DNA of 64,000 bases from Salvator merianae. Lineage: Eukaryota; Chordata; Lepidosauria; Squamata; Teiidae. The notes under the pieces are model-generated. The model ran no database searches. It was given only the letters and a program-made list of their open reading frames with translations, and was not told the DNA's origin. Positions 1 to 12,679 of this stretch are shown here, piece after piece. The position numbers and the translations under genes are program-made. The number at the start of each line of letters is the position of its first letter. The first letter of the stretch is position 1. The stretch lies in assembly GCA_003586115.2 (NCBI GenBank), contig QVOM02000073.1, forward strand, positions 32,418,468 to 32,482,467. The letters run 5' to 3'.

Positions 1-655
1 CTTTAGACAAACAAACCTGACCCTATGAAATTTTAACTAGTGTTTTCATTATTATTCCAATTATAGTAATTTCTAATAGTCCAAGATGTTATAAAACCAC
101 AATCCTATTATATAATGATATATAAAGTACATTGTCCACTTCCCAAAATTTGATGAACAAATATGTAGTACAATCTGTTCATCTACAACTGAATTTTGGC
201 CACAAGTGAGTACAATGTAGAAACCTGATCAGTTTGACTTTTAAACTGAACTGAGTTGTATCACATTCTCTCAGCAAGAATCAGCCATCTTAAATCACGA
301 TCGAGGGCCAACACTAACATTCTGATCTCTCAGGAAGGCAAGATTTTATTTTATTATTTTATTTTATTTTAGTGCTCAGCATTTAGCATACAGATCCAGT
401 GAACCCCGTAACACAAGTTCTTCTGCTTTTGTACACTGCAAAAACATACCTCAAAAATTTCTGAGGCAACTCCAGTTCCTCACAGCATATTTTTTGCAAA
501 AGATAGACAATTCTCTGTAGCCAAATCACATTGGTAAAAGCAGCTCATCTTAAGTATGCATCTTTAAATGGGACTGACAAGTTTGATTAAGTGGCATGCA
601 GTTCCTTATGAATATTTTAAATTTTATTTTTCCCTGGAGATTTGGCTGGCTAAGA
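1..655. other. Unassigned AT-rich sequence
   Basis: I see no coding region or recognisable element here. An impure TTTTA-type simple repeat lies at about 342-372. The rest is low-complexity AT-rich DNA with many stop codons in all frames. Confidence 0.5.
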
Positions 656-659
656 TATG

Positions 660-810
660 GTATAACATAAGACTTGCCCTGGTGGACTGGACCAGTAGCC
701 AGTCTAGTCAGGTAGTCTATTTTCACAGGCAAATGGAAGCCCACAAGCAGCATACTGACACAAAGTAATGGAAGTTGCTCAGAGTCTAATGGCATTGGCC
801 TTTAGAGGCT
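660..810 (-). mobile_element. Decayed CR1/L3-like LINE 3' fragment (antisense)
   Basis: On the plus strand the stretch begins like 'ataacataagacttgccctg' and continues with a 'ggactggaccagtagccagtctagtc' type core. This is the antisense form of the 'cttatgttc ... ctagatggacca ... ctgatccagcag' 3' end shared by CR1/L3-type LINEs in reptiles. Better-preserved copies of the same family are at 28,895 and 42,229 in this window. No reading frame survives. The assignment rests on pattern similarity only. Confidence 0.42.
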
Positions 811-879
811 TGCTGCTTCCTCCCACAAGAATTGTATGTTTGCTCAAACAATATGTTTCCAACAAATCTTATCTATTCT

Positions 880-970
880 ATGCAGTTTTATCCTGCCCTT
901 TAGCCTTCAAAATGATGGCTTACAAAAGGTTAATAATATGAGGCACATCCTTGCCCTCAGGGTTACAATT
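880..970. repeat. Short old interspersed repeat with 'tttatcctgccctt' motif
   Basis: The motif 'tttatcctgcccttt' is followed about 30 bp later by 'ggcttacaaaagg', then 'ccctcagggttacaattt'. This layout resembles the common reptile LINE-derived 'TTTATACCCCGCC...GGTTTACAA' repeat. It is short and diverged, and the family assignment is uncertain. Confidence 0.3.
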
Positions 971-1535
971 TAATACATTCGAAAGACAAGGATTAGGAAA
1001 TAGGAAAGTTAAAAGAAAAGAAAATCTTTTCTGGGACCTAGGGGTTTGTCCCTGAAATCGCATCCACTCACCTAAAACCAGACAGTTCTTTGAACCTGTG
1101 GGGTGTCACTTGGGAAGCAACAGGCTACCACTGAGGTCTCTTCCCCACTCACCTTAAGCAAGAAGACAGGTAAGTGTGATGACAGATTTCTCTTGAGCAA
1201 TAATAAGAAATGTCTTATCTTGTTTCTGAAGAAAAAAAAAATCTAATAACAATAGACATAAATGTTTTATTTCCACAATCTAAATAAAATCCTGCAACTA
1301 ATTTCTTACCGTAACAGTAGCTAGGTATGCAACTGTGTGGTCTGGTTTTGGTATCCATTTTCTATTTTACTGTTTTCTGCAGTCAACTCTGTTAAGTAAG
1401 GTAGTTTTTACTGAAGTGTTTAATATTATGTTTATTTTTTAAAAAAATGCTATTTAATTATACTTCATTCTGTATTTTACATAGACTGCCTGGAAACATT
1501 AAGTTTGTTTTGTTTTTTTGTTTTTTTTAAGTATA
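971..1535. other. Unassigned sequence
   Basis: No gene or known element recognised. It contains short A and T runs only. Confidence 0.4.
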
Positions 1536-1800
1536 TTATAAGACCATACAATATGCCCCAGTGGATTGGACCCAGGGCCCATTTAGTCCAGCAGACTACT
1601 ATCACAGTAGCCAATCAGCTGTACAGGGAAGTCAACCAGCAGGACACGAGCACACAGCTTGTCCTCTTCACAGCTGGCCTTCAGAAGCATACCACTTCCT
1701 ATTGCAATCAGGGCTAACAGCTATAGATAGCCCTGATTTATATTAACTGATCCAAACCTTTTTTGAAACTAGTTACCATGTTCCATTTGCCTCTACACAG
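1536..1800 (-). mobile_element. Decayed CR1/L3-like LINE 3' fragment (antisense)
   Basis: Plus-strand text such as 'cagtggattggacccaggg' followed by 'ccatttagtccagcag', an 'acagtagccaatcag' stretch and later 'ccctgatttatattaactga' follows the antisense order seen in the better copy at 42,229-42,550. The two short frames overlapping it on the plus strand are by-products of this repeat. No function is expected. Confidence 0.45.
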
Positions 1801-3764
1801 GCAGAAATATACTAGTTTTATCTGAAGAAAGGGTCAGCTGACAGTGGCAGGACACTACAACTGTTTAGAAGTGGTCCAGGCAAAGGGACTGACGACACCC
1901 ATGTTTTTATACACTTTCGATTAATCTCCATAGCAAAGAATACACAGCAAAAAGGGGAGGCAGGATTTCCCTTTTGCACAGTCTAACCCAAAAGGAACAT
2001 TTATAAAAAAAATGAATAAAATCTTTTCGAAATGAAATGAAGTTTTGGTGTGTTGCTAAAGTGCATTTTTGGAGGCTGGACCCTGGGCAGAAGATACAGG
2101 AATAGGATAGAAGGTATTCATTTGGAGGTAGGCACAGGAACCAATGCTCAGTTGTGCTGGATCTCAACTGCACACCTCTGCAATACCATATATTGTGCAT
2201 TATGTAATATGTACTGTGTATCTTCCAGAAATGTAAAAATGACTTTAGAATCAGAAGACCAAATCTCCCCAAAACTTAGTCAGCTAGTCTAGAGGTATAG
2301 TATCTGCTCTCCTTTTTAAGGCTTTTTGGCAAAGATCTTTTATCTGGAACAGATAAGACGGGGCAAAGGAAGAACCATATACATGTTTTTCTCAGAAAAA
2401 TAGGAGATCTTAAAAGCACAAACTGCTATGGAGTTTGTTAGTGACTCAAAAAGCAAATCATGAGGGATTAGTATGAGTTCAGCCTTTTGTTAGGGAAAAC
2501 AAGCCTAAGTAGCAATGGGCAAAATTAGCTCATTCTTATTTTAAAAGTTGTTAAGAGAATATATTGCTTGATATTTCAGATATAATTAAATCTTAATTAT
2601 AAATATAAATATTCTTCTATATACATTAGGTTTCAGATTAAATGTTAGGTGTTATTACAGCTTAGCTTTGTTTATATTACTAGTTTAGTAATATTTGTAT
2701 AATTTTACTGTAACGTAGTGATATAATTTTACTTAAATTTAAAGAAAGAAAAAGAAAAGAATTTGTATTTCAAAGGGAAAGTTCTTGTTGTTCTGTTTGC
2801 TTTTAAATGCTTAGTGGAGCCAAAACAAAGGAAAGGTATTCAAATGACTGTAAGAGACGAAAAGTGATTGACAGAAAAAAACACCAATTACACTGCACTG
2901 CGCCGGGGGGGGGGAATAATGGGCAGGGCTACTCACACTGAGCCAACTCTCAAAATTAATGGAATGTCCAGCTGCCTCGTTGAAGAGCCTGGCAAGTTTG
3001 AATCTAGTTGGGTGGTTTATTTGCAAGAGGGTGCGGTGCAATTGATAGGGGCATGAGCCAGCCCTTAGCAGCAAGGAGGGATAAGAGAGCAGCCCATACT
3101 TGTAAGTGTGGCAGAGAGAGGGCCTACATGCTGGCAAGATTACAAATCAGGAATGCCTTCTGCCCTTGTCACTGCACCCTGCACCCTTGGTCCTTACCAG
3201 CTCATACCTCCGTCACTTTATCTTCCCTTGCAGGCTCATAAACAGCAACTATCGCCACAAAAGACTGTGATGGTCATTTTACAAAGCCGTAACAACAAGC
3301 CTTGGAACCAAACCGAAAGTTTAAAGCTAGGAGCTGGCTCAGAGAACAGAGATCAGTATATCCAAAACTTAACACTCATCTAAGACTCGATTTTGAATAA
3401 GCAGGTTCATTGAGGTGCATTACAGAGACCTGGGTAGGTGAGCTGAGACGTCTGATGCTCACTTAGCTTTGCTCCCCAGGTTACTTGGTGCAGCAGCAGT
3501 AGTCCAGGCTAGTGCAGTGGGTGTGGTGATATGGATTCCATCTCTATCATCAGATAACTGAATCTAGTCTGTGTCTAGGGTTGAGGTATTATTCCCGGTG
3601 TTTGGCCAAAGAAACAGGATGGAATTGCTGTGGGTCTGTTGCCTAACAGCTTCCTTGTCTGAGCTTGTGGGGGTTATCTTTCATGTGATGTTGGAGCCCC
3701 CCTGCAACAGATATTCCCCTGTTGGGGAACTGCAATTTCCATGCTAAAGACAGTAGAAAAGTTG

Positions 3765-3787
3765 ACACGCACACACACACACACACC
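3765..3787. repeat. (CA)n microsatellite
   Basis: About eleven consecutive CA units with one interruption (CG) near the start. It is a simple repeat with no associated gene. Confidence 0.9.
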
Positions 3788-6028
3788 CAAAGTATGATGG
3801 TTAAGAAGCAGAGTAGAAGGTGTTTACTATGTCCCACCCTCCATCTCTGGATCATCCTTCTTTGCCTCCTCTTGCTCTTTATGATTGAAATGGCCCACAT
3901 GACTTCCCTCTTTTATGCCACCCAGCCACAAAGCTCCCTCCACCTAGCAGATCCTCTTTGACAAGACTCTGCATACTCAAAGTGATCCTTTACATGGCAC
4001 TATGGTCTTCATAGATCTCACCCAAAAGGCTCATCTAAACTAAGCGCCCTGACTCTGCTTCTCACAGGCTGATGGCTCAAAACACTTGGAGAGCCCTTTC
4101 CCTACGTAGCACAATGCTGGAAGAAAGATGACAGAACCCAAAGGAGATGTAATCTATTAACACAGACACGGACATAAAACAAATACTCTCCCCACATCCC
4201 CCACTTGGACCCCAAATGGGCATTTAATGGGCCATCACTTTTCAGCCACCACCCAAGGCTACTGTCCTAGTCCTCTGCTTCTTAGATAACTATATTTCCT
4301 CCTCCTCCTTTGCAATCCCAGGATAGGTCCATCAGCAGCATGTCCAACAACTGGCCACTGTTCCTCAGGGGTAGTTGAAAGCTGGCAGCAGCCGTTCTCT
4401 CAGCAGGCATTAGATATGTCTACAATCCTTTTGAATCCATGATAGGATCTGAAACTTATGAATAAGTTATATATCACTTAAGGACATAGATGTGAAACCT
4501 CTCTCTCTAGAGTGCTGCTGATTTTCACACTGATCACACAGAGCCAAGGATAATGGGAACATGAATCCAGCATCTACAAAGTCACAAGACACAATAGCTT
4601 TGTTTATTGTAATTGAGGATAGGATCAGACAGATAGGTTCGCTCATAGGCTGCTATCCAAAGCTCAACCAGATTGTCTGATGCATATTGATGCAGTATCA
4701 GAGCCAGCCTTCTTCACAAATTCTCCCTGACTGCCACGTTAACATTGTACAACTGTTCATACAAAACTCAATAGGAGCCCACCAGGCTGCTTTAGGCACA
4801 TTTATGCACAGTAGCGGTCACTTTGATACACTAGTGCATGGTTATCCATTAAACATCAGCTCCACTAGGCTTTCATCTGAACCTAATCCAATCCATACAA
4901 ATACCTGCAATCAAAGTAAGGTAAGAAATCAGGAGGTCCTTCAAACAGCTTTGAGAGATTTTAGCCTTAGCTTTAGCTAAGCAGTTAGAAAACATTCATG
5001 AAGGAAAACCTGATCTTGAAACCTTAACACTAAGAATACTTAGCTTGGTTGCTTTCTTGCAGGTTTTTTCATATCTAAGACTGTGTTTACATGAAAAAAT
5101 TCTGTACTGAATTTCTCAGGGTGGTTGCAAGCAAGCAGTCTAATATCAGGTACTAAACAAGATAAGGAGAAATTTATCTTTATTAAATTATATAGAAGAG
5201 GGTCAAAGATTTAAATCCTCTGTCTCTCATTATTAGACTTCAGATGACAGATTCATTCCAGAGCTCAGAAGAAAATATATTATCCCAAAACAGGATATGA
5301 AGTTGGGTCCCTGTAGACTATTTTCTGTTAAGTAAATTTACCATCTAATCTTTTAACTGTCTCCCCTGCAGCCCTGTCCAAGGCTTTTCTATGATCTTTA
5401 AATCCACCCTCTACATAGCACTGCTTTCTGGGCCAAGCATTACTGGACCCCTGATGTAGGATGAACCTAACTGAAAAATCAAGGTTATGGGGTGCTGGAG
5501 TGGGAGTTGAAGGGCCACAGCTGTAATCAAGCGACTAATAAAGACAATATGCATAGAATTTCCTAAGGGAAATGGACAGACAGAACAAGGAGGCAGTAAG
5601 ACCTTTGTGGTGACTGAACTATTACTAGCCACTATGTTAAAAAACAGCTGTGTTGGATTAGATCAACAAACAATATTAATTGAGAACATTAAAGGAGCCA
5701 TTAAATTGGCAAAACATGCTAAGTGACATTCTTCATAGGAAGTGTAATGTCAGATAGGGATGAATGATCTCAATGCTCTTAGCCAGGATCAGCCAAATAG
5801 TCATAATGGATTCCTTGGTGATTCCCCATCAGCAGGGACCAAAATGGTATTAAGCCTGTTATGTGTGATTGCTGAAGCTACCTTGAAAAATGGTTTGGAA
5901 AGTGTAATTAGTCAAAAGTGAAGTGGTGAAATGCTCAAAAGCTGACCTGGAATGGGAACTTATGGTCACATAACACTCCTGTTAATATTGTAGTGACACA
6001 ATTTTGTAAAAGCTCATTTTATTTTTAG

Positions 6029-6083
6029 TTTTTTTGTAAGCTACCCTTCTGTACTTTGAAGTATATATAAAATAAATAAATTA
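6029..6083 (+). mobile_element. Possible L2-like LINE 3' tail
   Basis: The text 'ttttgtaagctacccttctg' followed by 'tatataaaataaataaatta' matches the layout of the reptile L2 3' end, which is a 'gtaacccgcc...' segment followed by a TAAA-type repeat. The same ending occurs, antisense, at 13,660 next to clear L2 coding sequence and, in sense, at 36,340 and 36,650. Confidence 0.35.
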
Positions 6084-6467
6084 GGAACAAAAGAATCTGC
6101 CTTCCATAGGATTAGACACTTGTCCCTCTGAATCAGTATCACTTATATCACCTTAAAGTGGATCCTACCATTTGGACTATGCTTATTACAAGCTTTTGAA
6201 CTATCTTGTTTGAGGGGAGCTGGTGAGCCCTACCTTCTTGGCCTCAACCTGGCAGTTCCTCTTTATCCAAAGTCCGTTTGGCTTGATAGGAATGTAGTAG
6301 AGACATAATCCTTCGTTTTCCTCTCCTCACTCCCCTCTTCTCATATGTCATTTAGTCTTGCATTGTAAGCAGAGACCTGTCTTATGTTTGTACACCAAAT
6401 AATAATTAAATAAAGGGAAAGGAAGGCAATGAATGGTTTGGAACTCCATCACAGCCAACATGGCTAA

Positions 6468-6906
6468 GGGCCTTTCTGCTCTTGCTGGTATTCCTTAGCA
6501 AGTGTGCTAAGGGCCTCCCTTTCACCATTAGCGTGGAATATGGGAGGCCCCAACCACTGCTAGGACGCTCTGTCTGTGCAGGGCAAAGCATGATTCAAAT
6601 CAAGAGGTCCTTGAGCTGGATCACCAGGAGACCTCAATATCAAGGTCTACTGGCAAACTAGAAGGCCCTGGTCCAGAACATGGAGGGACGCAGAAGCTAG
6701 GAACCTTCATCCCTAATCCTTCAGAGCACTTGAACACCGGCCCCCAAAGTCCATGTAAGCTTCAGGGCAGTGTGGGGGCTGAGCTGGGCCAGTATCATTG
6801 TGAAGACAGTGCTGTTCCAGACCATGCCATTCCATGATCCAAACCATTGAGCCTTGCTGGTCCAGACTCACTGGTTCAGATCACAGCAAGGCAGTGAAGA
6901 AAGGTC
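6468..6906. mobile_element. MITE-like element, GGCCTTTCTGC terminal inverted repeats
   Basis: The left end reads GGGCCTTTCTGCTCTTGC and the reverse complement of the right end reads GGACCTTTCTTCACTGCC. The inner part shares the 'agcttcagggc' plus 'gctgagctggg' text with the copy at 54,738. TAA lies directly on both sides (6465-6467 and 6907-6909), compatible with a 3-bp target duplication. It has no transposase and is non-autonomous. The 3-bp flank and GGCC ends resemble PIF/Harbinger MITEs, but this is inference. Confidence 0.55.
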
Positions 6907-6908
6907 CT

Positions 6909-7252
6909 AAGACTGCTTTTCACACAAGTAAAAAGTGCAGCTCAAAACACTTAAAGATGGTAAGAGGGTACTTGTATTCTCATTCCATATTCAATCCATC
7001 TGTTCTAACCTAGGGCTGAATTGATAAGTAGCAAAATAGTGGCTCAAAAGTACCTTAGAGACAGTAGTAGATGCCACTCATGTTCTTAATTCATGTCTAA
7101 TCCACCTTTTCTAGCACAGAATGCTCATGGGGGAGGGGGGAGGAGTCAGGCATGTGAATGATCCCACCTGAGAACCATCTCTAAGCCATTTCTAAGTTGT
7201 CTCAGAGGTGCTTTTTGTTTGTTTGTTTTTAACTGTGGTGTGAACACAGCCA
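6909..7252 (+). mobile_element. MITE-like family B copy (possibly duplicated or fused)
   Basis: The copy contains the diagnostic words 'tctaatccaccttttctag', 'agaatgctcatg' and 'tctcagaggtgctttttg', and ends near 'gtgtgaacacagcc'. Equivalent words recur at 16,297, 23,690 and 27,890, and inverted at 8,483. An additional partial first half (about 6909-7015) precedes the main copy, so this is either two adjacent insertions or an internal duplication. There is no coding capacity. Confidence 0.55.
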
Positions 7253-8482
7253 GGATAATTGATTTAATTCAGCAACACTGGCAGGAAGAGTTACACCTAT
7301 AAATCAATACAGGCCTTCCACCTGGAGCAAAGGCATCTCCAAAACACACTTCCTCCACGGTAAAGGTAAGAAATTTATTTGCAAGCAAATAAAGGATACT
7401 TGGGGCTTTTACCACAAAGCAAGCACCAAGGAAACATCGTAGTTATACGCCTTTTATACCTCCTACAGATAACGTACTTTCTAAACGCTTAGCTTCTATT
7501 GCCTATTTCTACTATACGTGTCATTGCATCTTCATTATTATTCATAACAACCCCTTACATGTTTTTTTCATATAACCTATGTGCATGGTAAAGATCTGTG
7601 AGAAAACAAGAAATGTGTTTTAAACCCCTTTCCCTACGACCTTTTACCTACTTTCAGTTTTCCTAGCATCCCGCGTGGTGTCTTCTCCATGGCCTCTTAG
7701 CCCCTTCTGCTTTAATTCTTCCTTCTGCCCAATACTCCCTTTATCTGGGGCTATTTTATATCTCTGCAATTTTCCTGTTTCTATGCAAGCAGGCAAGCAA
7801 GCTATATAACAGAAGCAAATTGCCAAGTTATAAGTGATAACAGAAGCACAAATTCATAATTATAAATTATGGCTATATTAGGCATCACAGAATTTAAAGT
7901 AAAGTCTAGCAAAGTTATCTTAGGGTTATCCACTTCAATATGGGAGGAGTTAGCATTCTGCATGGCAATCCAAATATTAATTTTACCAGACCTAGTGACT
8001 AAAGCATAAAACACTACTGGATAAAGCAGGATTCTGGAACTGGCAAAGTCTCCCTTGGCTTTGCTTGAATTATCTCTATTTTTTTTCCAAAAAGAATTGT
8101 ATTTTTAAATTTGGGCTGGGTCTAGGACCAAACCTGCATGAAAGCAATTAGGTGACAGCAAAGACTCTCACAAGTCACACTCAGCTTCTAGTGACTGCAG
8201 GCACTTCAATCTGACAACTGTTTTCCACTGCTTTTTATCCCACTCTTTAATAAAATCATGCTGTACTTTACAAATAAATTAATAAATAAAAAAATAAATT
8301 TCACTGGATAAGCAATGCCATGAGTGAAGAACTCTCAAAAACATTCTTTCATTTATAGTGATTTTGGTCTGCCTTTCATTGCAAACAATTACAAGGCAGG
8401 GATATTTTAAAAAAAATAATAGTATTCTGCACAATTACAGTCATGACTGTTGTGTTCTGCTTCAGATACAAATACCAGAGTT
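7253..8482. other. Unassigned sequence
   Basis: No gene recognised. An AAAT-type simple repeat lies at about 8270-8300. Frames are short and unlike known proteins. Confidence 0.4.
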
Positions 8483-8640
8483 GGCTGTGATTGCATGCAG
8501 TTAAAAAAAAGGCACCTCTGAATTGACTCAGAGATGGCTTGAAGATGGTTTGTAGGTGGAATCACTTGGAGGCCAGTCTGCTGCTTCCTCCTAGGTGGAC
8601 TAGAAATGGGATGAGAACACTAGGGCTACACAGTACTAAG
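8483..8640 (-). mobile_element. MITE-like family B copy, inverted
   Basis: The reverse complement reads 'ctagtgttctcatcccattt', 'ctagtccacctaggagg', 'tccaagtgattccacctac', 'agagatggc...', 'cagaggtgcctttttt' and ends '...gcaatcacagcc'. These follow the same order as the plus-strand family copies at 16,297, 23,690 and 27,890. It is non-coding. Confidence 0.55.
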
Positions 8641-8643
8641 ATG

Positions 8644-8780
8644 TGCAAGTGGGGAATATGCTGTTGGGTTTGCTACCTGCTTATGCACCTCCCAAAGGTA
8701 TCTGGTTGCTGCTGAATAAACTGCTGCACTACACACAGCATTGGTCCAACCCAGCAGCAATTTTCTTGTGTTCTTATACG
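8644..8780 (+). mobile_element. CR1/L3-like LINE 3' end fragment (sense)
   Basis: It shows the sense order 'gctgctgaataaactgctgc', 'cattggtccaacccagcag' and 'cttgtgttcttatac'. This is the family's typical '...ctggactagatgggccttggtctgatccagcag...cttatgttctta' ending. It is truncated and non-coding. Confidence 0.5.
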
Positions 8781-9970
8781 AAGAAGAAATAAACACATAA
8801 CCAGTGTGTAGTGGACAACATCCAGAATTCTGACACTAGCCTTGCAACCCAGAAATGACTAGAAGCCAAAAGTAACCGCTGAAAGCTCATATTACGTAGC
8901 TATACAGATCTTTACAATGGCATGAATAGGAACATAAGAAGATTGGCCTAAGAGGACACCTAATAAAGGTGAACTCTAAGAGTATGTTTTCAAAAAGTGA
9001 AATGCAGCAATGTAACATTCTTTTGGAAATTTGTGTAGACTATAACAACCAATTCCTGTAGACTAAACCAAAGAATAACATAATATTCATGATAAAATTC
9101 TATTTAAAAACTCCATTACCTAAGTCTTTTAAAACAATAAAGAAAAACGAATCTAAGAAGAAACTACAGTGCATGTAATATCTAGCAACTCATTAAAGGA
9201 GTTAGGTAGGAGTTCATAAAACAGCTCTCACATACTTTGTTAGGTTATATTTAAAGCTCTGTTTTGCCTTTGGCTTCCTTTTATTTTGTGCTTAACCTCT
9301 GCGCTGCCTTTTTCAGATTTTGCCTGCTGGAGTTGCTTTGTAGTTTTTAATCCGATACTCTCCAAACTGTAATTGGCTTGCTTTTTACCAAGGGAGTGCA
9401 CTGTGAATATTAAATTTAGGGTAACAATACTCAAGGGTATGTTTCTTGTTTCTTCAGCTGGAACTCTTTTAATGCCAGTGTTTGTAACTGCAGGTTTAAA
9501 TAGAAACCTCCAATTTCCCAACAATTGAGCTTCTACGGGACCTTTTATAGGACCTGACTCACAGGTTCAGAAGAGGTGGACAGGACAGTTTCTTTATATG
9601 GAAGGTGTGTGTGGTCTTAAATAAGATGATACTCTTTGCAGGAATTCTTCACAAAACCATAATCTCTTCTATTTTCAAAGGTCAATTCATGTATTTCCAA
9701 ACATGCACCTCTGTGTTGTCCAAGGTACAAGTAGAACAAATTTTGTGGTTTCAAATCTGAACTAGGGATTTGTTCAGAATAAAAGGAAAAATGTGTATTT
9801 GTTTCTGCCTTGCCACCTATTTTAATCAACTATGTTCCATAAATATAACTAGCAATTGCAAGATTATAAAAGTAACAAATTAAAAAGAGAATTACAGAGC
9901 AATCTCTGTATTATATATTTTATCCTAATATTTTATTTAACTATATTATACTTAGGAGTCATACTCTAAA
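8781..9970. other. Unassigned sequence
   Basis: No gene or intact element recognised. The 94-codon and 70-codon minus-strand frames here show no recognisable domain. Confidence 0.4.
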
Positions 9971-10415
9971 GGCCTGTTTGCATTTTAGTGCTAATGAGCA
10001 TGGTGAAGCTCACTAGCACAGTGCATCCACATTTTGCGGAGGCCCAAGTGATAGGAAACATATGCAGATGCTCCCAATCACTACTAGCTGTGGACAACAA
10101 AACTGTTATCCACAACTGAACTGGGAGCAGCTGGACTGCTCCTGGTATGCAGTATTTGCATTTACTTCCAGGTCCAAACCCTCCAGACCACCACACGGTT
10201 GTGGCTGCAGAGTCACGTGCCAGGTTCCCGGTCATCATGGCAGTGGCCAGACATTTCCAAGGTCGCTGTCGTGACAGGCAGCCAGACATTCGTACTGCAA
10301 ATGTTGGAACCCATTTCTGGGCTGTTCTAGCCCTCGCAGTGCAGAAGGCCACCGCACAACAGGGAATGTTCTACCTTAGATAATTATCCCATTCTGAGGC
10401 AGAAAGTGCAAAAAG
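9971..10415. mobile_element. Possible non-autonomous DNA element with flanking octamer repeat
   Basis: The interval begins GGCCTGTTTGCATTTTAG and ends ...GTGCAAAAAG. The octamer ACTCTAAA is present immediately on both sides (9963-9970 and 10,416-10,423), which is the duplication length of hAT-type insertions. The inside is more GC-rich than its surroundings and holds a 128-codon minus-strand frame with no recognisable domain. Its ends resemble the GGCCTTTCTGC family, but the interior does not obviously match. Real boundaries and class are uncertain. Confidence 0.4.
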
Positions 10416-12679
10416 ACTCTAAATCTGTCTAGTTGTAATACAGTATGATGATGATTTTATGATGATGATATATGAATAACAAATTGCATATTTTTTCATC
10501 CATAGTGGTGAGAATTAAAAGGAAAGGTTTATATTGTCCACTCCTCCATGGTATCAAGCAAGACCAGAGATGCAAAGGCATATTTTCATGCAGTGACAAC
10601 TTGTGCAGTACAAGACAGTGACTGACACTGGCTGGGTTTGCACTTACCAGCCTAGTATGGTATAACTATACTAGGCTTGTAAAGATCCAGTGCAGCAGCA
10701 ACCATTTGCACATTGAGCACTATAAGAGCCCCGTACCAGGCCAGCAGCACGCAAAGTACAAATGGCCAGGTTGGGCTGCCTGGATTGCCAAGGCAATGTC
10801 CAAGGCAACATCTGGTGCATGTTTGGACATTGCCATGGTGATCAGGATGCAGTACACGACTGCACAGCCTCAGTCACAGAGCCACGTCCACTTGCTGCAC
10901 CATACCCAGAACAAGATGTGGATGCTGACATCCAGGAGTGATCCAGCTGCTCCTGTTTTAGTGTGTGGACTTCTTTTTAGCAGTCTACAGCTGGAATGCT
11001 CAGGAGAGACCTGCGGCAATTTCTAGTTAGTTGCTGCAGCTCCCTTGTGTGGATGAAGTGATCCAATCAGTGACTTGGATTGCTCCATCACAACAGCGTG
11101 ATAGGTCCACTGTGTCTTCAAAATGCACTGAAAAAACCCACACCATGATCAACTCTTAGCACAACACTTTGTAGCCTTTATGACAACCATGTGCCTGCTT
11201 CAGTATGTTATGGATCCAACCCAATTGGCAAATAAAGTTTGCATGAGATTCCTGCTGAAGAAGGTAGAACACCGCTGCAATTCCATTTCTCCTTTCAACT
11301 ACATTGTTTCTTGCAAAAAGGTACTTTTTTGGCTATAAAGTATACGGAAGTGACAAGTAAATCTATTAAATAAATAACTGGCACTTTAGAGATGTGTACA
11401 AGCCTCCAAACTCAGGTTCGGCTTCCATCGAGCCAAGTTCCAGTATCCCCCAGCTTATGAGGGGACAGAAGTGTTTCAGGGCTACCTTGCAGCATTTTTT
11501 ACAAACACAATGGGTTTTTATGCTCATACATAGCCATAAAAGTATTACAAAACAGCCATAAAATGCCACCATGTCATTAATTTGAGGAGCCAGGCCAGAT
11601 CAGAAAATCTGACAAGGTTCAACTCACTGTTGAAAGTAATACCTGGTTCAGTTCAGGGACAATCTTACCACAAGCAAGCTTAACACATCTCCATTACTGC
11701 ACCACTATTTTTGGCATCAGCTCAGAACTGGATATATTGGAGTGGTCAAACAATAACAAAGGAGAATTCAGCTGTAATCTCACCTAAACTGGAAATTTAC
11801 CACCTTGTCCACCCTATCCTCATTTTTTATTCCATTTTCAATTAATATAATATAGCATAATATAATTAATATTGATGTGTCTTTAATTTTTTTCTAAGGA
11901 TTCCTTAGAATCTCTAGGTAGTGTCTATATAAATCCTAGACTTTATTACTCCTCTTGAAGGCCTAGTCTAAAACAGCTCTGATGTTACCAAGGCACAGAT
12001 AATATAAATCTTATTGCCTTCATATCTCAAAAACAATCCGAAGCACTTCATGGTGACAAATCTTAGCTTTACTGGAGTATAATCTGGTAGTGAATGACAA
12101 GAAAATAGATTTCTGAGCTATGGTGGCTGATGAGGAAATCTGTGAAAAAGATGAAGAAACATTAAGAAACGTTAACTAAAATAGATCTTCCTATAGCTTA
12201 ATAACCTATATAGAAGTATATGGGTGACTACACTTCAGTCCTAATAACAGCATTACAAAAATGATATTGTGGTGACAGAGACAGTTAATAAAAGGACAAT
12301 CCAGTAATACGGAGATGCAACAAATCTGCTGTGATGCGAAGGGAATCTACAGACTTCAACTGCAGGGGTGGTATGCTGTGGAAAAAAGTTAACAGAAAGT
12401 TATTTTGTTTGTTCTCCCTCCTTTACCGCCATGTACATAAATACCAGAATCTGGTGCCACCTAATCAGCCTGAAAGACTGTAAATTCAGATTGACAAAAG
12501 TAAGCAATTATTCCTAAAATGCACTTTTAAAATTATTAAAATCTATATTAAAAGTAGTAGTGATAGTCACTGGGTGCTAAGCAAAGAAATATTAGGTGAA
12601 TTTATAAGGGCCCCAGACATTGCAAATCAGGATAGCTATGTAATAATTCTAATAGCATGACCTTTAACTACCTGGTCCT
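10416..12679. other. Unassigned sequence
   Basis: No gene recognised. It has a short GAT-rich stretch at about 10,445-10,470 and an imperfect 25-bp palindrome at about 10,657-10,675. A segment near 11,394-11,660 begins 'gatgtgtacaagcctccaaa' and has repeated 'gaacc/ggttc' words that faintly resemble 33,140-33,400. An A/T palindromic patch is at 11,840-11,870. Confidence 0.35.

Larger units (their letters stand above)
1801..6467. other. Unassigned intergenic or intronic sequence
   Basis: No exon or intact element recognised in 4.7 kb. All reading frames are short (under about 120 codons) and none looks like a known protein. Notable small features are a run of ten G at about 2905-2914, a CA microsatellite at 3765-3787 and an L2-like tail at 6029-6083. 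A host exon with diverged sequence cannot be excluded by reading alone. Confidence 0.45.

Noticed and set aside
9966..10352. 128-codon minus-strand frame with Cys and Trp residues
   Set aside because: It lies inside a GC-richer repeat-like block with element-type flanks. No zinc-finger spacing or known domain is visible.
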